A DNA stretch of 64,000 nucleotides from Corynebacterium guangdongense. GTDB taxonomy: Bacteria; Actinomycetota; Actinomycetes; Mycobacteriales; Mycobacteriaceae. The notes beneath the pieces are model-generated. The model ran no database searches. It worked only from the letters and a program-made list of their open reading frames with translations, and was not told where the DNA came from. Numbering within the stretch: the first letter of the stretch is position 1; every line of letters starts with the position of its first letter. The DNA lies in the NCBI RefSeq assembly GCF_030408915.1, contig NZ_CP047654.1, forward strand, positions 1,178,001 through 1,242,000. The letters run 5' to 3'. Of the stretch, positions 1 to 8,577 are shown in pieces. The position numbers were made by a program, and so were the translations under genes.

Positions 1-164
1 GTCGAGTCCGGGGCGGTGACGTTGAGGGTCGCGGCCACGGCGTCATGGCCCTCCCGCCACACGAGGGCGGAGACGGGGACGACTTCACCGACCACGGCCT
101 TGGCCGGGTGCTGGCGTCCGGAGATCTGGGGGCGGACATCGTCGATACCGAGGCGACCGGTCAT
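1..164 (-). CDS. glgE: GlgE maltosyltransferase, N-terminal fragment (runs off window)
   Basis: Only the first 54 codons are present; the gene reads leftwards from an ATG at 162-164 and leaves the window. The peptide contains [27 protein letters not shown] and [11 protein letters not shown], which match the opening of the N-terminal domain of actinobacterial GlgE. GlgE is the cytosolic GH13 enzyme that transfers maltosyl units from maltose-1-phosphate to alpha-glucan. A GTGAGGGAT stretch upstream of the ATG can serve as ribosome binding site. The catalytic domain cannot be checked. The gene diverges from the ABC ATPase on the other strand, with about 120 bases between the two starts. Confidence 0.85.
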   Translation of the reverse strand, partial: MTGRLGIDDVRPQISGRQHPAKAVVGEVVPVSALVWREGHDAVAATLNVTAPDS

Positions 165-286
165 GGGTTTATCCCTCACTTCTTCGCAGATTCTTCTCCC
201 CACCAGCGCCATCGCCGCGGGGGATTACCCCTTCGACAGTAGCCAAGTTGTGTCACTTCCACCGGGGGAGGAGAAGATGGGCCACA

Positions 287-1153
287 ATGGGGGACGTGAC
301 TGACAACGCAGCTGATTACACCACCGATCTTGACGTCGTCGCGGACCCGGATCTCCTCCTGGATCTGCGCAACGTGTCCCTCCTCCGGGACGGCAGGGCG
401 CTTCTCGACGACATCACCTGGCAGGTCGCCCTCGGCGAGCGCTGGGTGATTCTCGGCCCCAACGGTGCGGGCAAGACCACCCTGATCCGCATCGCGGGCG
501 CGGAGGAGCACCCGACCTCGGGCAGGGCCTACGTGCTGGGCGAGCGCATCGGGCGGACCGCGCTGCGCGACCTGCGCACGATGATCGGCGTGTCCTCGGC
601 TGCCCTGGGCGGGCGCATCCCCCCGACCGAGAAGGTGGGGGACCTGGTGATCTCCGCCGGCTACGCCGTGCTGGGCCGCTGGATCGAGGAGTACGACGAG
701 ATCGACCGTGAGCAGGCCGTGATGACGCTGGAGCAGGTCGGCGCGATGCACCTGGTCGACCGTACCTGGGGCACCCTCTCGGAAGGCGAGCGCAAGCGCG
801 TCCTGCTGGCCCGCGCGATCATGGTCAACCCGGAGCTGCTCATCCTCGACGAGCCGACCGCGGGCATGGACCTGGGCGGGCGCGAGGATCTGGTGACCTA
901 CCTGTCGGCCCTGGCCCTGGATGAGGACGCCCCGGCGACGGTGATGATCACCCACCACGTCGAGGAGATCCCGGAGGGCTTCACCCACGCCATGCTGCTC
1001 GATGAGGGCGTCGCCGTCGCCCAGGGCCCGATCGACGAGGTGCTGACCTCAGAGAACCTGTCGAGGACCTTCCACCAGCCGATTGAGCTGGATCGGATCG
1101 GCGGCCGCTACTTCGCCCGCCGGGTGCGCGTCGGAGGTACCCATCGCGCTTAG
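287..1153 (+). CDS. ABC transporter ATP-binding protein
   Basis: A 288-residue single ABC ATPase. Walker A GPNGAGKTT lies at residues 57-65, the signature LSEGE at 164-168 and Walker B LLILDEP at about 184-190 (Asp188, Glu189), followed by a switch His in ITHHVEE. It has no membrane segment and no permease gene beside it, so its transported substrate is unknown; the closest general type is the stand-alone ModF/iron-chelate ATPase group. The ATG at 287 was chosen because a GGGGGAGGAG ribosome site lies about 13 nt upstream and the domain starts soon after. A Nudix gene follows after about 40 nt and may be cotranscribed. Confidence 0.85.
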   Translation: MGDVTDNAADYTTDLDVVADPDLLLDLRNVSLLRDGRALLDDITWQVALGERWVILGPNGAGKTTLIRIAGAEEHPTSGRAYVLGERIGRTALRDLRTMIGVSSAALGGRIPPTEKVGDLVISAGYAVLGRWIEEYDEIDREQAVMTLEQVGAMHLVDRTWGTLSEGERKRVLLARAIMVNPELLILDEPTAGMDLGGREDLVTYLSALALDEDAPATVMITHHVEEIPEGFTHAMLLDEGVAVAQGPIDEVLTSENLSRTFHQPIELDRIGGRYFARRVRVGGTHRA

Positions 1154-1192
1154 CTGACGGGCCACGCAGGGCACGGAGGGAGGTGAGGTCTC

Positions 1193-2056
1193 GTGTCACG
1201 GGTTCATGGCGCCATTTCCAACGATGACGCCGACCGCATCGATCCCACTGAGACGACCGGGTACAACGGTGGCCGGATGGCCGCCTCGGTCATTTTGCTG
1301 CGCGACGGGGTCCACGGGCTGGAGGTGTGGGTGCAGGAGCGCGTCCATACGATGCGCAACTACGCGGGGATGACGGTGTTTCCGGGCGGGGGCGTCGACA
1401 AGCGGGATTTCCCGCCCCGCTCCTGGGACTCGGGGAACCTCTGGGAGGGCCCCTCGGTGGTCTCGGTCGCCCGCAAGCTGGGGGTGACGAAGTACAAGGC
1501 GCACGCGCTGGTCTTCGCCGCGGTGCGCGAGCTCTTCGAGGAGACCGGCACGCTGCTGGCGGTGCACGCGGACGGGACGGAGATCTCGGACGCGGGCCCC
1601 TATCACGAGGCGCGCAAGGCGCTGGTCTCCCATGAGCTGTCGTTGACGGAGGTCCTGCTGGAGCACGACCTCAAGGTGCGCTCGGATCTGGTGATGCCCT
1701 GGGCGCGCTGGGTGGGGCAGTCGGAGTCGGGGACCTGGTTCGACAACTACTCCTTCCTGGCGGTCGCGCCGGAGGGGCAGCAGCCCGACGGCGACACCAC
1801 CGAGGCCGACGACGCCAACTGGTTCAGCCCGCGCCTGCTCATCGAGGGCTGGCGCAACGGTCTGGTGCGGATGGTCATTCCGAACTGGGCGCAGCTCAAG
1901 GAACTCAAGCAGTTCGACACCGTGGCCGCGGCGGTGGCGGCGGCCCGCTACGCGGTGATCAAGCCGGTCGTCGGCGATCCCACCGAGGACCCCCGCTACC
2001 ATGAGTTCTTCACCTCGACCCCGGAAGACAGGATCGGCCATGGCCCTCGACGTTGA
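1193..2056 (+). CDS. Nudix hydrolase with split Nudix box (NUDT7/NUDT19-like)
   Basis: A 287-residue cytosolic pyrophosphohydrolase of the Nudix superfamily. The first half of the Nudix box is FPGGGVDKRD near residue 62. The second half, RELFEETG, comes only about 45 residues later, near residue 112, because an insert (roughly residues 70-108) separates them. This split arrangement is typical of NUDT7/NUDT19-type CoA or acyl-CoA diphosphatases; a CoA-type substrate is therefore an inference from the family. The start is the GTG at 1193, preceded by GGGAGGTGAGG. The 3' end overlaps the next gene by 17 nt, which suggests coupled translation. Confidence 0.8.
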   Translation: MSRVHGAISNDDADRIDPTETTGYNGGRMAASVILLRDGVHGLEVWVQERVHTMRNYAGMTVFPGGGVDKRDFPPRSWDSGNLWEGPSVVSVARKLGVTKYKAHALVFAAVRELFEETGTLLAVHADGTEISDAGPYHEARKALVSHELSLTEVLLEHDLKVRSDLVMPWARWVGQSESGTWFDNYSFLAVAPEGQQPDGDTTEADDANWFSPRLLIEGWRNGLVRMVIPNWAQLKELKQFDTVAAAVAAARYAVIKPVVGDPTEDPRYHEFFTSTPEDRIGHGPRR

Positions 2057-3152
2057 CGAGGTCACGTACTTCAGCGTCCACGACATCGACGTCGACTTCG
2101 GGCTCACCAGGAAGAGCATGCTTGACGACGCCCGCCGCGCCCGCGCCGCCTACGGCGACTACGGCCGCGCCGCCCTGGAGATCGCCACCGCCCGGGCCTC
2201 GGGCAAATTCCCGGTGCACTGGCTCGCCGACACCGACTCCGCCCAGCAGGCCACCCCGCACGCCGTCGCCGTCGAACGCGCGCGCCGACTCGCCGACGCC
2301 GGCGTGGACCTGGTCCACGACGTCACCTGCTCCATCGGCACCGAGGGTGAAGCGTTCCGCTTCACGGACATCGGGTACCTGGGATCCGACCTGGACCCGG
2401 CCCGCCTGCTCATGGCGCGGCACAACCTGGGCCCGGGGGCATGGTTGGCGCGGGCGGACGCGTTGGCGTCGATAAGCAGGCGCGGGGTGATCCTCGCCGA
2501 CCCCGCCCGCCGGGCCGGCGGGCGCCGCATCACCGACCCCGCCAAACTCATCCCGCCGTTGCCGGACCTCCTTGATGCATACCCGGGCCGCGAGATGGCC
2601 GTGAAATGCGCGCCCGGCCTCGACTTCTCCGGGTGGGAGGGGCTGGTCAGCGTTACCTCGGTCGACGGCGCCGTCAAGGAGGCGTGCCTGTACACCCCGG
2701 GGCTGGGCACCGGCCGCGAGGCGGTCGTCATCGGCGCGGGCGTGGACCGCATCACCTCCGCGATGCCCGACGACGTCGGGGCGGGGGAGCCGGGCACCTT
2801 CCTCATCGACCCGGACGGGGCCATCGTGCGCGCCGGGCTGGTGCGCCACTGGGCGTACCGGGAGCATCTGTGGATGCTTGACGAGCACATCGCCTACCTC
2901 ACCGGCGACCGCATCCCGGCCGGCTGCTCCGGTTTCGAGATCCTCGAGCAGGTTCCGCTGAAGAAGCTCCGGGCCGCGCTGACGCCCTACGACGCCGGTT
3001 CCCTGGAGATCCTCGTGCGCGGCGTCGACGTCGACCCCGACGCCCTGCGCAAGAAGCTCAAGCTGAAGGGAACCCGCCCGATGGCGGTGGTGTGCACACG
3101 CATCGGACGGGCGGGCGTCGCGCTGATCTGCGGGCCACGCCAGTGGGCCTAA
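2040..3152 (+). CDS. Class I SAM-dependent methyltransferase-like protein with THUMP-like C-terminus
   Basis: A 370-residue protein. DVTCSIGTEG (about residue 94) fits SAM-binding motif I, and YLGSDLDP (about 115) fits the acidic motif II. VILADPARRAGGRR (about 153) occupies the place of the NPPY/DPPY catalytic loop of N-methyltransferases, but as DPAR. The C-terminal third (SGFEILEQVPLKKLRAAL onward) matches the THUMP-like domain seen in this actinobacterial family. The substrate is unknown; an RNA is likely given the THUMP-like part. The ATG at 2040 is preferred over one at 2001 because it has GGAAGACAGGA upstream and limits overlap with the Nudix gene. The stop shares CTAA (3149-3152) with convergent pflA. 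Confidence 0.7.
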   Translation: MALDVDEVTYFSVHDIDVDFGLTRKSMLDDARRARAAYGDYGRAALEIATARASGKFPVHWLADTDSAQQATPHAVAVERARRLADAGVDLVHDVTCSIGTEGEAFRFTDIGYLGSDLDPARLLMARHNLGPGAWLARADALASISRRGVILADPARRAGGRRITDPAKLIPPLPDLLDAYPGREMAVKCAPGLDFSGWEGLVSVTSVDGAVKEACLYTPGLGTGREAVVIGAGVDRITSAMPDDVGAGEPGTFLIDPDGAIVRAGLVRHWAYREHLWMLDEHIAYLTGDRIPAGCSGFEILEQVPLKKLRAALTPYDAGSLEILVRGVDVDPDALRKKLKLKGTRPMAVVCTRIGRAGVALICGPRQWA

Positions 3153-4036
3153 CCGTGGAAGGTCCGCAGGCCCCGGGCCTCGAAGGCCGCCACGGTCCGC
3201 TCCACAGACTCGCGGCTCGGTGGGCGGGTGTCGCGTAGCCGGTAGTCCAGCCCCAGGGCGTCCCACTTGTCGACCGCCATGTTGTGGAAGGGCAGCACCT
3301 CCACCCGCTCGACGTTGTCCTTCCACCGGGCGGCGATGTCGGCGACGGCGGCGACGTTCTCCTCCCCGTCCGTGAGTCCCGGCACCAGCACGAAGCGCAC
3401 CCACACCTTCGTGCCCAGCGCCGCCAGGCGGTCGCCGAAATCGACGGTCGGCCGCAGGCTCTGCCCGGTGACCCGGCGGTAGGTCTCCTCGTCGCCGGCC
3501 TTGACGTCGAGCAGCACCAGGTCGATGTCGGCGAGGTCGGCGTCGGACAGCCGCGCTCCGAGAAAGCCCGAGGTGTCCAGGCAGGTGTGCACGCCCATGG
3601 CGTGCGCCTCGCGGAACAGGCGGGTGGCGAAGGCCGGCTGGAACAGCGCTTCCCCGCCCGAGAGCGTGAGCCCGCCTCCCGAGGCCCGGAAGACCGGGCG
3701 CATCCGGCGGATGCGGGCCACCAGGTCGTCGGCGCGTTCCAGGGTGCCCTCCTTCATCTCGAAGGTGTCCGGGTTATGGCAGTACAGGCAGCGCAACGGG
3801 CAGCCCGCCAGGAAGAAGGTCAGGCGGGTGCCCGGGCCGTCGACGGCGGTGACCGTCTCCCAGGAATGCACCAGCCCCACCTCGCCGGTGCGCCGGGCCT
3901 CGAGCAGCTGGCCGCGGGTGAGCTCGTCGAGGCAGGCGACCTCCTCCTCCCCGAAACCGAGCCCCGCGGCGGTGCCCCGCACGCGCCCCCCGTCGGCGGG
4001 ACTGAGCGCTACTGAACCGGTGACGCCGTCGGACAT
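3149..4036 (-). CDS. pflA: Pyruvate formate-lyase activating enzyme (radical SAM)
   Basis: A 295-residue radical SAM activase. The cluster motif CX3CX2C is Cys79, Cys83 and Cys86 within AGCPLRCLYCHNP, and the glycine-rich SAM motif is GGGLTLSGGE. The enzyme uses SAM and a 4Fe-4S cluster to put a radical on a glycine of pyruvate formate-lyase, in the cytosol and without oxygen. It is the last gene of a three-gene operon and starts only 4 nt after the stop of the small glycyl-radical gene. About 40 N-terminal residues precede the usual PflA start. In this operon its target glycine is on a separate 83-residue protein. Confidence 0.93.
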   Translation of the reverse strand: MSDGVTGSVALSPADGGRVRGTAAGLGFGEEEVACLDELTRGQLLEARRTGEVGLVHSWETVTAVDGPGTRLTFFLAGCPLRCLYCHNPDTFEMKEGTLERADDLVARIRRMRPVFRASGGGLTLSGGEALFQPAFATRLFREAHAMGVHTCLDTSGFLGARLSDADLADIDLVLLDVKAGDEETYRRVTGQSLRPTVDFGDRLAALGTKVWVRFVLVPGLTDGEENVAAVADIAARWKDNVERVEVLPFHNMAVDKWDALGLDYRLRDTRPPSRESVERTVAAFEARGLRTFHG

Positions 4037-4040
4037 GGCC

Positions 4041-4292
4041 CTACGCCCTGTGGTGGAAGGTGCGGTCGAGGACGTCGAGCTGCTGCTCCTCGGTGAGCTT
4101 CACGAAGTTCACCGCGTAGCCCGACACCCGCACCGTCAGGTTCGGGTACTTCTCCGGGTGCTTCATCGCGTCGCGCAGGGTCGATTCCTCCAGCACGTTG
4201 ATGTTGGCGTGGAAGAGACCGGCCTCCTGGTTGTTGGTGGCGCGGTTGGCCTTCATGGAGGCGAGACGCTCGGCAAAGGTCGGGGTGGTCAT
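4041..4292 (-). CDS. grcA: Stand-alone glycyl-radical subunit (GrcA/YfiD-like) of a split pyruvate formate-lyase
   Basis: An 83-residue protein that is entirely a glycyl-radical domain. [22 protein letters not shown] is followed by [12 protein letters not shown], with the radical-bearing glycine at residue 58, and ends [17 protein letters not shown]. It corresponds to the last 80 or so residues of ordinary PflB and to the C-terminal part of E. coli GrcA, the spare-part protein for oxygen-cleaved enzyme. It has its own ribosome site AGAAGGAG overlapping the pflB stop, and starts 14 nt after that stop in another frame. A sequencing slip is therefore unlikely. Because the large subunit lacks this domain, this protein is probably obligatory rather than a repair factor. 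Confidence 0.9.
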   Translation of the reverse strand: MTTPTFAERLASMKANRATNNQEAGLFHANINVLEESTLRDAMKHPEKYPNLTVRVSGYAVNFVKLTEEQQLDVLDRTFHHRA

Positions 4293-4306
4293 GGTGGATG
4301 CTCCTT

Positions 4307-6400
4307 CTAGTTCTCGTCGTTCATGATGAAGCCGGCGTCGAGCACGCCGACCAGGTTGGTTACCTGCTCGTCCTTGGTGCGGCCCAGGCCGGAGGGGGTG
4401 ATGGTGTTGGTCAGGGAAATGCCGTCGAGGGCGTCGTTGTAGTCGAGTTTGCCGACCGAGAGCATCGAGGCGACCATGCCATGGGTGTCCGCGCCGTTCT
4501 CCGGGTTCGCGCCCGGGGAGAAGGGCGTGCCCGCCTGGTGGCCGGAGGGGAAGGACCCGGTGGCCTTGCCGTAGACGACGTTGGACGTGATCGTCAGGAC
4601 AGACTGGGTCGGGATCGCGTCGCGGTACATCGGCACCTGCCTGATTTTTTCCATCACGGTGTGGACGACGGTGGCGGCGATATCGTCGGCGCGGTCGTCG
4701 TCGTTGCCGTAGCGCGGGAACTCGCCCTCGGTGACGTAGTCGACGACCAGCCCGGTCTCGTCGCGCACCGGGGTGACCTTGGCGTACTTGATGGCGGACA
4801 GGGAGTCCGCGACGATGGACAGCCCGGCGATGCCGCAGCCCATGGTGCGCACGATCTCGGAGTCGTGCAGCGCCATCTCCAGCGACTCGTAGGCGTACTT
4901 GTCGTGGCAGTAGTGGATGATGTTCAGCGCCTCGACGTAGGTGCCGATGACCCAGTCGAGCATGAGTTCGTACTTGCCCCACACCTCGTCGAAGTCCAGC
5001 GGCCCGCCGCCCTCGACGGGGGTGTGGTCCCCGGAGCGGGTGATCTGCGCGCCGGAAACCTCGTCGCGGCCGCCGTTGATGGCGTAGAGCAGCGACTTGG
5101 CGGCGTTGACCCGGGCGCCGAAGAACTGCATCTGCTTGCCGACCTTCATCGGCGAGACGCAGCAGGCGATGGCGGCGTCGTCGCCCCACCGGCCGCGGAT
5201 CTGCTTGTCGGACTCGTACTGCACCGAGGAGGTCTCGATGGAGATGGCGGAGCAGAACTCCTTGTAGCCGGCCGGCAGTTCCGGGTCCCAGAAGATGGTG
5301 ATGTTCGGCTCCGGGGCCGGGCCCAGGTTGCGCAGGGTCTGCAGCAGGCGGAAGGAGGTCTTGGTGACCTGCGGGCGCCCGTCCTCGGAGAAGCCGGCGT
5401 CGGACCAGGTGGCCCAGTAGGGGTCGCCGGAGAAGATCTGGTCGTAGTCCTCGGTGCGCAGGAAGCGGACGATGCGCAGCTTGATCACCAGCGCGTCCAT
5501 GATCTCCTGGGCGTCGACCTCGTCGATGAGGCCGGCGGCCAGGTCACGCTCGAAGTAGGCGTCGAGGAAGGGGGAGAGGCGGCCGATGGACATGGCGGCC
5601 CCGTCCTGGGACTTGATGGAGCCGAGGTAGCCGAAGTAGGTCCACTGGACCGCTTCCTGGGCGGTGGTGGCCGGCCCGGAGATGTCGAAGCCGTACTGCG
5701 CGGCCATCGTCTTGAGCTTCTTGAGCGCCTTGATCTGCTCGGCGTGCTCCTCGCGGGCGCGGGCCCAGTGCTCGGAGAAGCCCTGGTCGCCGATGGCGTG
5801 CTTGGCGGCCTCCTTGTCCGCGATGAGCCTGTCGACGCCGTAGAGGGCGACGCGGCGATAGTCGCCGATGATGCGGCCGCGGCCGTAGGAGTCGGGCAGG
5901 CCCGTGATGATGTGGGAGGAGCGAGCGGCGCGGATGCGCGGGGTGTAGATGTCGAAGACGGCGTCGTTGTGCGTCTTGCGGTGGCGGGTGAAGATCTTCT
6001 CGACGTCGGGGTTGACCTCCTTGCCCGCTTCCGTGAGGGCCTGGCGGACCATGCGCCAGCCGCCGTTGGGCATCATGGCGCGCTTGAGGGGGACGTCGGT
6101 CTGCAGGCCGACGATGACGTCATCGTCGGCGGAGATGTAGCCGGCGGGGAAGGCGTCGATGTCGGAGGGGGTGTCGGTGTCGACGTCGTAGATGCGCCGG
6201 GCGCGTTCGACGGAGAGGTAGTTCTTCTCCAGGTGGTCCCAGAGGCGGAGGGACTTCTCGGTGGGGCCGGCGAGGAAGGAGGCGTCGCCCTCGTAGGGGG
6301 TGTAGTTGCGCTGGATGAAGTCGCGGACGTCGATGGCGTCCTGCCAGGGGCCGGGGGTGAAGCCTGTCCAGGCGATGGACTGCTGGGTCACGGTGGTCAC
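4307..6400 (-). CDS. pflB: Pyruvate formate-lyase catalytic subunit lacking the glycyl-radical domain
   Basis: A 697-residue protein matching formate C-acetyltransferase from its start (TGFTPGPWQ) through the active-site pair Cys413-Cys414 in [21 protein letters not shown]. It then ends at [16 protein letters not shown]. Ordinary PflB is about 760 residues and continues here into the RVSGYA radical loop; that part is missing and is encoded by the next gene. The reaction is pyruvate plus CoA to acetyl-CoA plus formate, in the anaerobic cytosol. The start is the GTG at 6398-6400, with GGAAAGG about 12 nt upstream. It is first in the pflB-grcA-pflA operon. Confidence 0.93.
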   Translation of the reverse strand: MTTVTQQSIAWTGFTPGPWQDAIDVRDFIQRNYTPYEGDASFLAGPTEKSLRLWDHLEKNYLSVERARRIYDVDTDTPSDIDAFPAGYISADDDVIVGLQTDVPLKRAMMPNGGWRMVRQALTEAGKEVNPDVEKIFTRHRKTHNDAVFDIYTPRIRAARSSHIITGLPDSYGRGRIIGDYRRVALYGVDRLIADKEAAKHAIGDQGFSEHWARAREEHAEQIKALKKLKTMAAQYGFDISGPATTAQEAVQWTYFGYLGSIKSQDGAAMSIGRLSPFLDAYFERDLAAGLIDEVDAQEIMDALVIKLRIVRFLRTEDYDQIFSGDPYWATWSDAGFSEDGRPQVTKTSFRLLQTLRNLGPAPEPNITIFWDPELPAGYKEFCSAISIETSSVQYESDKQIRGRWGDDAAIACCVSPMKVGKQMQFFGARVNAAKSLLYAINGGRDEVSGAQITRSGDHTPVEGGGPLDFDEVWGKYELMLDWVIGTYVEALNIIHYCHDKYAYESLEMALHDSEIVRTMGCGIAGLSIVADSLSAIKYAKVTPVRDETGLVVDYVTEGEFPRYGNDDDRADDIAATVVHTVMEKIRQVPMYRDAIPTQSVLTITSNVVYGKATGSFPSGHQAGTPFSPGANPENGADTHGMVASMLSVGKLDYNDALDGISLTNTITPSGLGRTKDEQVTNLVGVLDAGFIMNDEN

Positions 6401-6772
6401 GGGGTGCTGAACCTTTCCGAATGCAGGGGTGTGCGTGATTAGCGGGAGGCCTGGGCACCTGCGGGTGGCGGTCCACGTGTAACAGAATCCGATGGTCAGG
6501 TGCTTCTGCCTATGACTGTGAGTGTACCCAAATCCCCCGGAAAGGTCGTACTAATTATTCCGTGTGATCGGACACGTCTGGCGGAGGCTTCCGGATTCAA
6601 CGTAAGGTGATGAATGTATTTCGTCGACCCGGGTCGGCATAAAAATCGAAGTGAACCAAGCGGTCTGCGTTATAGTGACAACCCTGTCTAGTTGTGACTA
6701 TTGTCGCGCCTGAGACCCCAGCGCGCCGGAACCCCGACCTCCGGCGCCAGCCAACAGCGAAAGGTAGTGAGG
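6401..6772. promoter_or_regulatory. Divergent intergenic region between pflB and etfB
   Basis: 372 bases without a convincing gene. It must hold the pflB promoter (leftward) and the etfB promoter (rightward). Seen: TATAGT at 6671-6676 as a likely etfB -10, TACACT on the minus strand (6521-6526) as a possible pflB -10, and a perfect 12-bp palindrome CGACCCGGGTCG at 6625-6636. No FNR-like TTGATNNNNATCAA or full CRP/GlxR-type palindrome was found by eye. The stretch 6530-6690 is clearly more A/T-rich than the genes. Confidence 0.5.
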
Positions 6773-7570
6773 ATGCCCAGCATCGTCGTGCTCGTCAAGC
6801 ACGTTCCCGACACCTGGTCCGTCAAGAACCTGGAGGCCGACCACACGCTTGACCGCGTCAACGTCGACTCCGTCATCGACGAGGTCAATGAATACGCCGT
6901 CGAGCAGGCTCTCCGCATCAGGGAGGCCAACGGGGAGGGCTGGCAGGTCATCGCGGCGACGATGGGCGCCGATAGTGCCGACGAGTCCCTGCGCAAGGCG
7001 CTGTCCATGGGCGTCGACGACGCCGTGCGGCTGACCGACGACGCGCTCGCCGGTTCGGACGCCATCGCCACCGCCTGGGCGCTGACCAACCTGCTCGATA
7101 CCGTCGAGGATCTGCAGCTGATCGTCACCGGCCGCTCCTCCTCCGACGGCGACACCGGCCTGCTGCCGGGCCTGCTCGCCGAGTACCGCCAGATCCCGGC
7201 CCTGACCGGCCTGAACGCCGTCGCCGTCTCGGGGACCACCGTCACCGGCACCCGCGTCGACGCGCGCGGCGAATGGAGCCTGGAGGCGCAGCTGCCGGCT
7301 CTGGTCTCCGTCACCGACAAGGCCGACAACCCGCGCTACCCCAACTTCAAGAAGATCAAGGCCGCCAAGGCCCACGAGATCACCGTCCACGACCTGGCCG
7401 CCATCGGCGTCGACGCCGCCCAGGTCGGCCTCGACGCCTCGGCCACCCGGGTCCAGTCCGCAGCGAAGCTGCCCGAGCGCACCTCCGGCGAAATCATCCA
7501 GGGCGGCGCCGATCCGAAGGCCGCCGCCGTCCAGATCGCCGATTTCCTCGCCGCCCGCGGCCTCATCTAA
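6773..7570 (+). CDS. etfB: Electron transfer flavoprotein beta subunit (FixA)
   Basis: A 265-residue ETF beta subunit. The start MPSIVVLVKHVPDT, the DEVNEYAVEQALRIRE stretch and the later GRSSSDGDTGLLPGLLAEY are typical of the family. It forms an FAD/AMP-containing heterodimer with the alpha subunit and passes electrons between cytosolic dehydrogenases and a membrane quinone reductase. The ATG at 6773 has AAGGTAGTGAGG just upstream, and longer readings add only unrelated sequence. The alpha-subunit gene follows after 20 nt. No partner dehydrogenase or ETF-quinone oxidoreductase gene is nearby, so the electron donor is unknown. Confidence 0.93.
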   Translation: MPSIVVLVKHVPDTWSVKNLEADHTLDRVNVDSVIDEVNEYAVEQALRIREANGEGWQVIAATMGADSADESLRKALSMGVDDAVRLTDDALAGSDAIATAWALTNLLDTVEDLQLIVTGRSSSDGDTGLLPGLLAEYRQIPALTGLNAVAVSGTTVTGTRVDARGEWSLEAQLPALVSVTDKADNPRYPNFKKIKAAKAHEITVHDLAAIGVDAAQVGLDASATRVQSAAKLPERTSGEIIQGGADPKAAAVQIADFLAARGLI

Positions 7571-7590
7571 CTCGAAGTCAAGGAGAAAAC

Positions 7591-8544
7591 ATGTCCCACG
7601 TTTACGTCCTGGTCGAGCACTCCCGCGGCCAGCTCGCTCCCGTCACCGCCGAACTGATCACCGCCGCCCGCCCGCTGGGCGTCGTCTCCGCCGTCGTCGT
7701 CGGCGCGCCGGGCACCGCCGGGCCGCTGGCCACCGAGCTGGGCCAGCTGGGCGCTGAGCAGGTCATCGACGCCTCCGCCGCCGACTACGCCCAGCGCCTG
7801 ATCACCCCCGAGGTCGACGCCCTGCACGCCCTCGGCGCGGCCAACCCGGCGCCGATCGTCATCGCCGCCTCCGACACCGGCAACGAGATCGCCGGCCGGC
7901 TCGGCGCGCGCCTGGCCTCCGGTGTGCTGGCCAACGTCGTCGAGATCACCGCCGAGCGCACCGCCCGCCACCAGATCTTCGGCGGCACCTACGAGACCCT
8001 CGCCGCCGCGGGCGGCGCCGCCCCGATCTTCACCCTCCGCCCGGGCAGCGTCACGCCGCAGCCGCAGGCCGCCGCGGGCGCCCTGGCGCCGATGGAGCTG
8101 CCCGCCGCCACCGCCAAGGACGTCACGGTCACCTCCTTCACCCCGGCCGTGGCTGGTGACCGTCCCGAGCTCACCCAGGCCAAGGCCGTCGTGGCCGGTG
8201 GCCGCGGCGTCGGCTCTGCGGAGGGCTTCACCGAGGTCGTCGAGCCGCTGGCCGACGCCCTGGGCGCCGCCGTCGGCGCCACCCGCGACGCCACCGACGA
8301 GGGCTGGTACGACCACGCCTTCCAGATCGGGCAGACCGGCGAGAACGTCTCCCCGGACCTCTACATCGGCGTCGGCGTCTCCGGCGCCATCCAGCACACC
8401 TCCGGCATGCAGACCGCCGGCACCATTGTCGTCATCAACCAGGACGGCGACGAGCCGTTCTTCAAGATCGCCGACCTCGGCGTCGTCGGTGACCTCCACG
8501 AGATCGTCCCGGCCCTGACCGAGGAGCTGCGCTCCCGCTCCTAG
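7591..8544 (+). CDS. etfA: Electron transfer flavoprotein alpha subunit (FixB)
   Basis: A 317-residue ETF alpha subunit. The N-terminal domain starts SHVYVLVEHSRGQLAPVT. The C-terminal FAD-binding domain shows VVAGGRGVGSAEGF, then GWYDHAFQIGQTGENVSPDLY and GVSGAIQHTSGMQ, the classic flavin-binding signature, and ends in NQDGDEPFFKIADLGVVGDL. It pairs with EtfB just upstream; AAGGAG at 7580-7585 is the ribosome site. A cysteine desulfurase gene lies 33 nt downstream with its own -10-like element, so the operon probably ends here or is partly overlapped by a second promoter. Confidence 0.94.
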   Translation: MSHVYVLVEHSRGQLAPVTAELITAARPLGVVSAVVVGAPGTAGPLATELGQLGAEQVIDASAADYAQRLITPEVDALHALGAANPAPIVIAASDTGNEIAGRLGARLASGVLANVVEITAERTARHQIFGGTYETLAAAGGAAPIFTLRPGSVTPQPQAAAGALAPMELPAATAKDVTVTSFTPAVAGDRPELTQAKAVVAGGRGVGSAEGFTEVVEPLADALGAAVGATRDATDEGWYDHAFQIGQTGENVSPDLYIGVGVSGAIQHTSGMQTAGTIVVINQDGDEPFFKIADLGVVGDLHEIVPALTEELRSRS

Positions 8545-8564
8545 GTCCCCGCGGCGGGCGTCAC

Positions 8565-8570
8565 TACTAT
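8565..8570 (+). promoter_or_regulatory. -10 element TACTAT, probable leaderless start of cysteine desulfurase gene
   Basis: TACTAT ends 7 nt before the ATG at 8578; a transcript starting at or near the ATG is expected. There is no clear -35. Confidence 0.5.
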
Positions 8571-8577
8571 CTGGGGC

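Noticed and set aside
4041..4310. A frameshift or sequencing error in pflB separating the radical domain
   Set aside because: The gap contains a proper stop, a strong AGAAGGAG ribosome site and a new ATG, and the first 20 residues of the small protein ([20 protein letters not shown]) are not present in ordinary PflB. A one-base slip would not create these.
4298..6442. A 714-codon plus-strand frame opposite pflB
   Set aside because: Antisense shadow of pflB with no recognisable motif and extreme Gly/Val/Asp content.
6401..6700. CRP/GlxR-like site near pflB (TGTGATCGGACACG, about 6560)
   Set aside because: Only one half (TGTGA) fits; the second half does not match TCACA, so it is not supported.
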